DNA from: Lentzea cavernae
GTDB taxonomy: Bacteria > Actinomycetota > Actinomycetes > Mycobacteriales > Pseudonocardiaceae
Direction: 5' to 3'
Assembly (NCBI RefSeq): GCF_014653695.1
Contig: NZ_BNAR01000016.1
Span: 62,001-126,000 of the forward strand
DNA length: 64,000 nt
Shown one piece after another: positions 1 to 9,000 of the stretch (position 1 is its first letter; every line of letters begins with the position of its first letter). Under the pieces are notes generated by a model. That model was not told the origin of the DNA. It searched no databases and saw only the letters and a program-made list of their open reading frames with translations. Made by a program: the position numbers and the translations under genes.

Positions 1-2
1 CT

Positions 3-3000
3 CTGACGTCCGCCTACCAGGTCGAGTCCGCAGGGGGCGCGGTCTTCGCCACGGCGCGGCCCTCAGACGTCCCGGCACGTCCCGAGATCCGCGTCGCGCG
101 GGACGGGACGCTGGCGATCAACGGCTGGAAGCCGGTCGCCGGGACCGGACCGGTGACCGAGGCGCGCGAGTTCTTCGCCGCTCCCGAGGTGCTGGCCGCC
201 GCGCAGAAGACGTTGCGGCGACTGGGAAGCCGCGTCAGCCTGGCCGTGGACGACACCCGGATCGTGCTCGGCGACGGCACGCGGCAGGTGCTGCACCGCG
301 TGGTGCCGAGGACCGGAGAGCTCACCACCGACTCTTCTTCCCACGTTGCCGGTGTGGTGCAGAACGGCCGTCCTGACACCCTGGTCCTCGGCAGCGGCGA
401 CCAGACCGCGTTCGTGCCCATGAGCGTCGACGGCAGCGAGGTGACCGGTGCCCGCCACCTCGCCGAAGGTCTGGTGGAGACCGCCACCCACGGCGAGCCC
501 GCCGCGCTGACGCCCGGCAGGGCCGCCGAGTTCGCGCGCCGCGACCAGCCCGGCACCCCCGGCTCGCTCCCGGGACGGAGTTACGGCGAACTGGTCGCGA
601 ACCGGGCGCTGCTGGACGAGGTGTCGCAGAACGCGGGCGTCAACCAGCACGCCTGGGCGAAGCCGGGCCAGATGTACGTCGCGGTCCCAATTCCGGAAGG
701 CCGGCCGGTCCTCGCGGCGGACCAGGCGACCGGTCACCACTTCGCCACCGTGATCGCGGAGAGCGCCGACGGCAGGTCCCAGATAACGCTGGAGAACTAC
801 TCCCGCAGTGGCGAGACGCACGAGATCGTGCGCGCGGCCGTCGAAGCCGAACTGCGACGGGGCAGTGGTGATCCCGCCCTGGCCGCGGCGCTGGAGGGTG
901 TCCGGAAGACCGGGTTCGACGGTGCGGACCCGATCGCACGGGCGCGTGCCGGGCAGGCGATGGCGACACACCTCGGCCTCGTGCCGGGCCCGGAGCAGTG
1001 GCACTTCCGCATGTACACCAAGGATTCCGGTGAGACGTTCTTCGACCAGCACGCCCAGGGCAGGACGATCGCCCCGCTCTTCGTCGTGGCCGCGGGTGGC
1101 CTGTCCGGCTTCTCACCGGTGACCGTCGGGTTCGACCAGGGACAGCGCACCGCGCCGGCGGACGCGCTCGTGGGCGTGCGGTCGACCGCACGCGACGTGG
1201 CCAGGGCGGCCGTCGCGAGGGCGGACCTGGGACTCCCGCTCCCGCAGGTGACCGTCAGCGGGTTCAGCGCCGGCCGGGCAGGCTTCGCCGACGCCGTGGC
1301 CAGGGGCAGGGCCGAACAGGTGCTGGCCACGTTCCAGGAAGCCGTGGCAGGGGAGCTGCACCGGTTGCAGGGCAACGAGAAGACGGTCGAGGAGATCGCG
1401 GCCCACGTCGAACTCGGCAGGGGTCACGACCGCATGGCGACGCTGCGGGTCTCGTTCGACGAGCCCGCCGCACGCGACCCGCGGCACGAGGCCGCCCTGG
1501 CCTACGACCGCGTCGCTCACGGTTTGCCGGAACTGGTCCTGCCACCGCAGGAGCTGCGGTCGAGGATGGCCGAGTTCGACGCGCTGGCCGACGACTTCGT
1601 GCACCACGCGCCGTCCGCCGGCACCCGTGACCGGCTCACCGGCGTCGACCGCGCTCTCGCCGCGGTGACCGATCCGGCGCTCAAGGCCGGAGTCCGCACG
1701 TTCGTCAACGACGCGCTGCTCGCCTCCAGCCTCACCCCGGTCAGGGAGACGTCCCTGCACCTGGTGCCCGCGAACAGGATCGACCAGCTGCTCGACGACC
1801 TGACCGCGGAACTGGCGCACGGACGAGATCCGTTCGCACGACGGTCCTCCCCGCTGCACGGCCTGGCCGCACCGGAGAACGCGCCGCTCCCGGTCCGGCT
1901 CGCGACCCTCGCGCTGACGAACCTCAGTCCGCCGGCACGGGAGGCGGTGGCCGCGGGTCCGTTGTTCACCGCGCTGACGGCGAGGCCGGAGGCATTGGTC
2001 GAGTCGTTGTTCGCCGCCACCGGGTTCGAGGAGCAGTACTTCATCACGACCTGCGTTCCCGCCGCGGTGAACAGCGCGGTGCGCGCGAAGGTGCCCACCC
2101 TCGCGTCACTCCTGCACGTGGGCCGGTCTGTGGCGGACACGACCGAACGTCAGATCACGAGGGCGAGTCCCGAGGCCAGGCAGAAGGCGGACCGGCCGTT
2201 CGGGCGGAGCCAGGAGACGATGGCGCGCAAGCGGATCGCGGACGCGCGGACGGAGTTCACGGCCGTCGAGGACCGGGCACTGCGGCTCTCCCAGGGGGAA
2301 CAGACCCGCGCCGTGCGGCAGGAGTGGCGGCAACTGACCGTGCGGTGGTCGCGGACGATGCAGAAGCTCGCCGCTGCCCAGCTCGATCTGCCCGTCGTTC
2401 CCGTGCTCACGCGCAAGGTCATCCGCGGCGACTGGACGGCGAGCGTCGCCGTGATGTCCTCGGTGTTCCTCGACCGGCCCACCCGGCGCCGCACCGGCGT
2501 GGACCACCAGAACTACCTGGGACTGCTGCAGAGCGAGCTCGCGATCGAACCCGGCGGCGGCCTGTTCGGCGCCGACGAGGTCTCCAGCGAGCGTTCCCCG
2601 GCCGTTCCGCTGGCGGACGAGCTCACGACGCCGCAGGACGTGGACCGCTTCTGGGACCGGGTCGCGGGCCGGGGCGGCACCGTCCTGAGCACACCCGACC
2701 ACGCCGTGCACCTCGGCGCGGGGACAGTCGGCGGAAAGCGGGTGTTCGCGCTCAACGATCCGATGTACGCCCGACCGGTGGTCCTGACCCCGGACGCGTT
2801 GACGGCCTGGGCTGCCAAGGAGGACGCGGCGGCCGGGCCCGCCCTGTTCGGCGGGTCTCCGGCGACCGGTGGCGCGACGGCGGACACCGCCGCGTTCCTC
2901 ACCGGAGGCCCACCTGCCCGCGCGACCGGGACAACCCGTGAAAGCCAGGTGCCGCAGCCGGTTCCCGCAGGCCCTGACGCCCCGGTGGCACGCGACGTCC

Positions 3001-6000
3001 CGGCGGATCCGGTGGCGGCGCGCGCCTGGCTCGAGGAGCAGGCGCGGGTCGCGGAGGCGAAGCTCGGCAAGCTCGACAGGGCCGCCGAAGAGCGTCTGAT
3101 GGCGGAGGCCGTGCCGATCGTGACGAGGTGGTACCAGCCTCCTCTCGCACTCGGGCTTCCGGTGACGCGGTCGGACCGGCCGGAGCAACGCCGCTTCGTC
3201 GACGCCGTGGAAGCCGTGGTGGCGCAGTCCTTCCGGCACCGCGGCCGGGTGGCGGCGGTGGCTCTGGCCGAACGCCTGGCCGCGGTGCTGGGCGCCGCGC
3301 CCCCGAGCACCCCGGTGGGCGGTGCCAGGGGGCGCACGACGCCCTCCACCGCGTCCCTCCTGGCGCCGCCGGTGCCCGACGACGTCGCCACCTGGCGTCC
3401 GGACCCCGGCGGGAACGGCCCGCGCACGCTGAGGGCGTACCTGGACCAGGTCGATCGTCCCGGCGTCATCTCGACCGAGGTCGGTGAACGAGGAGCGGTG
3501 AGTCCGGAGACGAGCATCTGGGTCACGGCGTGGGTCGACGGCATGCGTCTCGCCGTCGACGTGAACGGCAGCCCGCACACCCCGGCCACCGCGGCCCGGT
3601 TGTCCGGTGGTCTCACCAACGCGCACGTGGTGGCGTCCAGGTGGCGGAGGACGGCGAACGCGAGCCTGAGCGCGCCACCGGAGGAGGTCGTCGCGTGGCG
3701 GCCGTCCACGAGCGGGCCCGGCACCCTGCGCGAGGTGCTGGAACAGCGCGACCTGCCGCCGGGCAGCACGCTGACGCGCACCGGCGCGGGCGAGTTGCAC
3801 CGGGCGGTCCAGGCCTGGGTCTGGGCCTGGGCGGACCGGTGGACGAATACGGGAGGCGCCGGTCCGGCGGTCGAACCCGAGACCGTCGCCGCTGCCTCGG
3901 GCGGCCTGCTGTCGGTGGACCAGGTGCGCGACCGGTACGGCGCGCTGCCACCGCGGGAGGTCGTGGAGTGGCGTCCGGCGGCGGACGGGCCCAGGACGCT
4001 GCGCGAGGTGCTGGAACAGCGTGACCTGCCGCCGGGCATCTCGCTGGAGCGCAACCGCAGAGGGGCGCTGAACCAGGCCACGACCTCGTGGATCCGGGCC
4101 TGGGTGCAGGGGATCGGGGACCACCTGGTCGACGGCCGGACGATGTCGAGGTCGGACGTCGCCGAGCTGTCCGGTGGCCTCGTCAACCCGGTCACGGTGT
4201 CGCAGTGGCTGCGGCACGAACAACCGCCGGCACCACCGCGGGCGTTCCTGACCTGGGCGCCCGCACCGGACGGCACCTGGCCGCGCACGTTGCCCGAGTT
4301 CCTCGCGGAGTACCCGTTGCCGCCGGGGATCACGTTGGCGCGCAGGCCGGGCGGCACCCTCGGGACGGGCATCACCTCGTGGATCAAGGAGTGGACCCTC
4401 AGCCGGCTCCGGGAGCGCGCGGAGGCCACCGGCTTCGAAGGAGCCCTGGCGGAGGTGACCGCACTCGTCGGCGGGCTGGTCTCACGGGACACCCTCGGCG
4501 ACTGGGTGCGCGATCCCAGGTCCGCCGCGCTGCCGTCGTTGCCGCAGGACCTCGCGTCGTGGCTGCCCGCCGACCAGTCGGGACCGCGGACGCTGCGGGA
4601 GCGCCTCGACCAGCTGGGCCTGCCCGTCTACCCGCACTGGGTGCGGGAGTGGGCGAGGGGGATGCGGGGCCGGATCGGTGACAGCGCAGAGCCGCTCACG
4701 CCCGCCGAGGTGGCGGGGATGTCGGGGATCGCGAGTGCGGCCGAGGTCAGGCGGTGGTGGCCGCGTTCCTCCGCCGGGCCGGTGGTGCCGGACGACGTGG
4801 TGACCTGGCGCCCGGAGGAGAGCGGGCCCCGGACGCTGCGCGAGTACCTGCGTCAGCGCGACCTGCCGGAGAACATGTCCTTCGACGTCGGCGGAGCGAC
4901 GCGGTTGTCCAACAACGCCCTGCGGTGGCTGAAAGCGTGGGTGCAGAACGTCCAGAGCACCGGTGTGCACGGTGAGCACCTCACCGCCGACGCGGTGGCC
5001 ACGCTGTCCGGCGACCTGGTGGTGGCTTCCACGGTGAGGTGGTGGTGGCCGAAGCAGGACGTGATCGAACCTCCCGCGCACGTGGTGCGGTGGCGGCCGG
5101 CACCGGACGGCACCGGTTCCCGGACCCTGGCCGACCACCTGGCAGGCGTCGAGCTCCCGCTGGGCATCAGCTTCGAGCGCACGTCCGGTTCCGGCGGTGG
5201 CTCGCAGCGCATGCCCGGCGGCGCGACGGAGTGGCTCAGGCGGTGGGCCGCCGGGATGTTCCTGGAGACCGACGAGAACGGGCGCGCCCTCGAGCCCATG
5301 GCCGTGGTCGAGCTGTCCGGCGGTCTCATCTCGCGCACAGTCGCTTACCGGTGGTGGAGGCAGGAGGCGGAGACGACGGACAAGCGGCACCTCCCCGACG
5401 ACCCCCCGACGCGCAAGCGCCGTGCCACGATCACCACGGGCATGGCGGAGGTCCGGCTGGACCAGGGGCGGCACGAGATGCGCTGGGAGAGCGGTCCGGG
5501 TGACGACGACGTGCGGATCGTGCGGGCGATCCGGCACGACCTGGTGCCCGACGCGGCGATGGACCACGCGTTTCCCTGGCGTGACCCCGAAAACCCGGTG
5601 GAGCGGGTGTACGCGCCGTTCGCGGCCGAGGACGGATCACTGCATCCCGCCGTCCGGGAGGGCGCGGATCGGATCACCGCGCGCATGAGCGGCGGCAAGG
5701 CGTTGCTCAAGGCGATCGCCGCCGCACCCGGCGACGGCCGGCTCGCCGATGCCGGGCAGAAGGAGATGGAACGGCTGTGGCCCTTGCTGGAAGCCGACGT
5801 CGCGCGAGAGGTGCGGCGGCTGGTGCTGGGGTCACAGCCCGGCTGGACCGCGCCCGCCAGGCCGGTCACCCTCACGCCCGACCTCGTCCGGCCGCACGAG
5901 CAGGTGCTCGTCGGCAGGTGGGGTCTCGGACTGTCCACACCGGACGCCCCGCCCGCTGACCGGCCGTCCGTGACGAACGGGCGCGTCCTCGGGCTCTACC

Positions 6001-9000
6001 TGGGAGCGGTGCTGCGCGGCCAGGAGGACAGGGAGCGGTGGGGCGCGGAGCACCCCCAGTTCCCGGGCTACGCCATGCAGGCGGGCAGCTTCACGATGAC
6101 GGCGGAGGGGGCGGCGAACTTCACCGCCTTCGCCAACACCGGGCTCCTCGCGGACAGCGCGTCGCCGCAGTACGACCACGAGGCGATCAACGCGCAGTTC
6201 GTGCAGTTCGTCGTGACCGTCCCGGACGGCACCGGCAAGCCGCGGAAGCTGCCCGTCGTCGCCATGGTGCTGCTGGACAACGCGTTCGACCCCGTGGCGA
6301 ACCCTCACGGGATCATCACGGTGGACTACGGCGACGACTACCTGACGTTGTTCGAGCAGCCGGTCAAGCAGGAGGTCACCGAGGATCCGCCGGCGACCCC
6401 GGACGCGGCGCGGGCGTGGCTGGCGGACCAGGCGGGTGCGGCTCGGGCGAGCCTGGGCAAGCTCGGCGAGGCCGCCTACCGGCGCCTGATGGCGGAGGCC
6501 GTGCCGATCGTGTCGAGCCGCTACGCGATTCCCGTCGACCTCGGTCTCCCGGCCACGCGGTCGGACCGGCCGGAAGAACGCCGCCTGGTCGACGACGTGG
6601 AAGTGGTGGTGGCGCGGGCTTTCCGCGATGGTGGTCATGCCGAGGCAGTGGTGCTCGCCGAGCGTCTCGCCGGGGTGCTGGGCGCTGCTCCGCCGCAGTC
6701 GCTGCTGGGAGCGGCCAGGGACCAGACGTCCGTGCGCACCGCGGCCCGGTTGGCGCAGTCGGTGCCCGCTCACGTCGCGGCCTGGCGCCCGGCCCCGGAC
6801 GGAACGGGACCGCGCACGTTGATCGAGCACATCGCGCAGCTCGACCGTCCGGCGGGTGTCTCGGCCGAGCGCGACCGGCAGGGACGGGTGAACGCCGAGA
6901 CGCGGGCCTGGGTGCGGGCGTGGCTCGAAGGGTTGCGCCACGACGTCAACGGCAAGCCGTACAGCGCCGCGGCGGCCGCCGCGTTGTCCGGTGGCCTCGT
7001 GAACGCGAAGTCCGTGAGCCACATCTGGACCACGGCGTCGAAGGGGAACCTCCTCGAGACCCCCGAGGAGGTTCTCACGTGGCGTCCGCGGGCAGACGGG
7101 TCGCAGACGTTGCGCGGGTTCCTCGACCAGCTCGACCTCCCGCGGGGCGTCGACCTCGGACGTGGTTCCGGCGGGCGGCTGAACCACGTGGTCGAGACCT
7201 GGGTCCACGCCTGGGTGGATCGCCTGCGGGATCCGGGGAACGGCGGCGGTCCGGCGATCGATCCCGAGCGCGTCGCCGCCGCGTCAGGCGGTCTCGTGAC
7301 GGCGGAGCAGGTGCGGGAACGGGAGGCGGCGCGACGACCGGTGAGCCAGCTCCTCCCCCCGCGGGAGGTCGTCACGTGGCGGCCCTCGGCGGACGGGCCG
7401 CAGACCCTCCGCGAGGTGGTCGAACGGCTCGACCTGCCACCGGGCATCTCGCTGGAGCGAGACGGCACCGGCAAGCTGAACGCCGCCACGAGGTCCTGGG
7501 TCGAGGCCTGGGTGCGCGGCTTCGGCGACCGCGTGGTCGACGGGCGGCTCGTCACGACCGGGAAGATCGCCGAGCTCTCGGGTGGCCTGGTCGTGCAGAA
7601 CACCGTGTCGCGCTGGCTCCGCGCGGGGCAGCAGACCGCGGCCCCGCGCGCCGTGCTCGACTGGACGCCGGCCGCGGACGGCACGGGACCGCGGACGCTG
7701 GGCCAGTTCCTCGACAACCACCCGCTGCCGCCGGGGGTCACCCTGGTGCGGAAGGGGAACGGCGGTCTTCCCACGACGATCAACTCGTGGGTCAGGGAGT
7801 GGCTCCTCGCACGGGTCCGCGAGCGTCTCGCGTCCACCGGCTTCGACGCCGCGCTCGCGGAGGTGACCGCACTCGTCGGCGGGCTGGTCGGCAAGGACAC
7901 CATCGACGGCTGGGTGGCGGACATCAGGTCGTCCGCGCTGCCCGCCCTGCCCCAGGACGTGGTGTCGTGGCGCCCGACCGGTTCGTCGGGACCGCGCACC
8001 CTGCTGGAACGCCTGGGCGGGCCGGTTCACGCGCACTGGGTGCGGGACTGGGCGAAGAGCATGTGGGACCTGCTCAGCGACGACACCGGCCTGCCGCTCA
8101 CCGCCGCGGAGGTGGCGCGGATGTCGGGTGGCCTGGCGAACGCCGAGCAGGTCGCCCGGTGGTGGCCGCGGGTCGGTCCTGAAGTCGCCGACGCCGCGGT
8201 GCCGCCGGACGACGTCCTGCACTGGCGCCCGCTGGAAGGCGGATCCGGCACGTTGCGCGAGTACCTGCGGCAGCGGCCGCTGCCGGCTCGCGTCTCGTTC
8301 GAGACCGGAACGAGCCGGCTGTCCCTCGCCGCCGAGCAGTGGGTCAGGGCGTGGGCGCAGCGGCTGCAGGGCGTCCGGCTGCACGGCGAGGTCCTCGACG
8401 CGGAAGCGGTGGCGCGGCTCTCCGGTGACCTGGTGGCCGCGCGCACCGTGACGTCGTGGTGGGGCAGGCCGGTCGTGGCCGAACCGCCCGCGCACGTGGT
8501 CGCCTGGCGACCGGGGCCGGACGGGCCGCGGAACCTGGCCGAGCACCTGGCGGGCCTCGCACTGCCGCCCGGCATCAGCTTCGAACGCCGCCGTGCCACG
8601 GGCAACCGCGCGCCGACGCTCGCACCCGAGGCGATGGCCTGGGTCGAGCGGTGGGCGGCCGGGATGTCCGAGGAGGTCAACGGCGACGGCCGGCGCCACA
8701 CGGCACGCTCCGTGGCCGAGCTCTCCGGCGGGCTCGTCGCGGAAAGCACCGTCGTGCGCTGGTTCAGGAAGACCGCCGAACCGAAGCCGATGGCGTCGAG
8801 GCCCGCGACGGAGTCCGTGGGACCGCGTCCTGCCAAGCGGTACCTGCCTGACGACGGCTCGGCGGCCAAGCGCCGTGCCACGGTCGAGGCGCGGCTGGAC
8901 CAGGGGCGGCACGAGATGCGCTGGGAGAGCGGTCCGGGTGATGACGAAGTCCGGATCGTGCGGGCGATCCGGCACGACCTGGTGCCCGACCCGGCGATGG

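Larger units (their letters stand above)
3000..6390 (+). repeat. Internal module copy A (tandem duplicate of 6391-9830)
   Basis: First of two in-frame copies within the giant gene. It opens with a helical lead-in (ARAWLEEQARV, then LMAEAVPIVTRWY) and continues through the seven-repeat array, the basic stretch and the SET-like domain, ending near KQEVTED. The second copy opens with ARAWLADQAGA and LMAEAVPIVSSRY. The order of parts is identical, and several stretches such as LDQGRHEMRWESGPGDD are nearly unchanged, so a tandem duplication is clear from the sequence. Confidence 0.9.
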
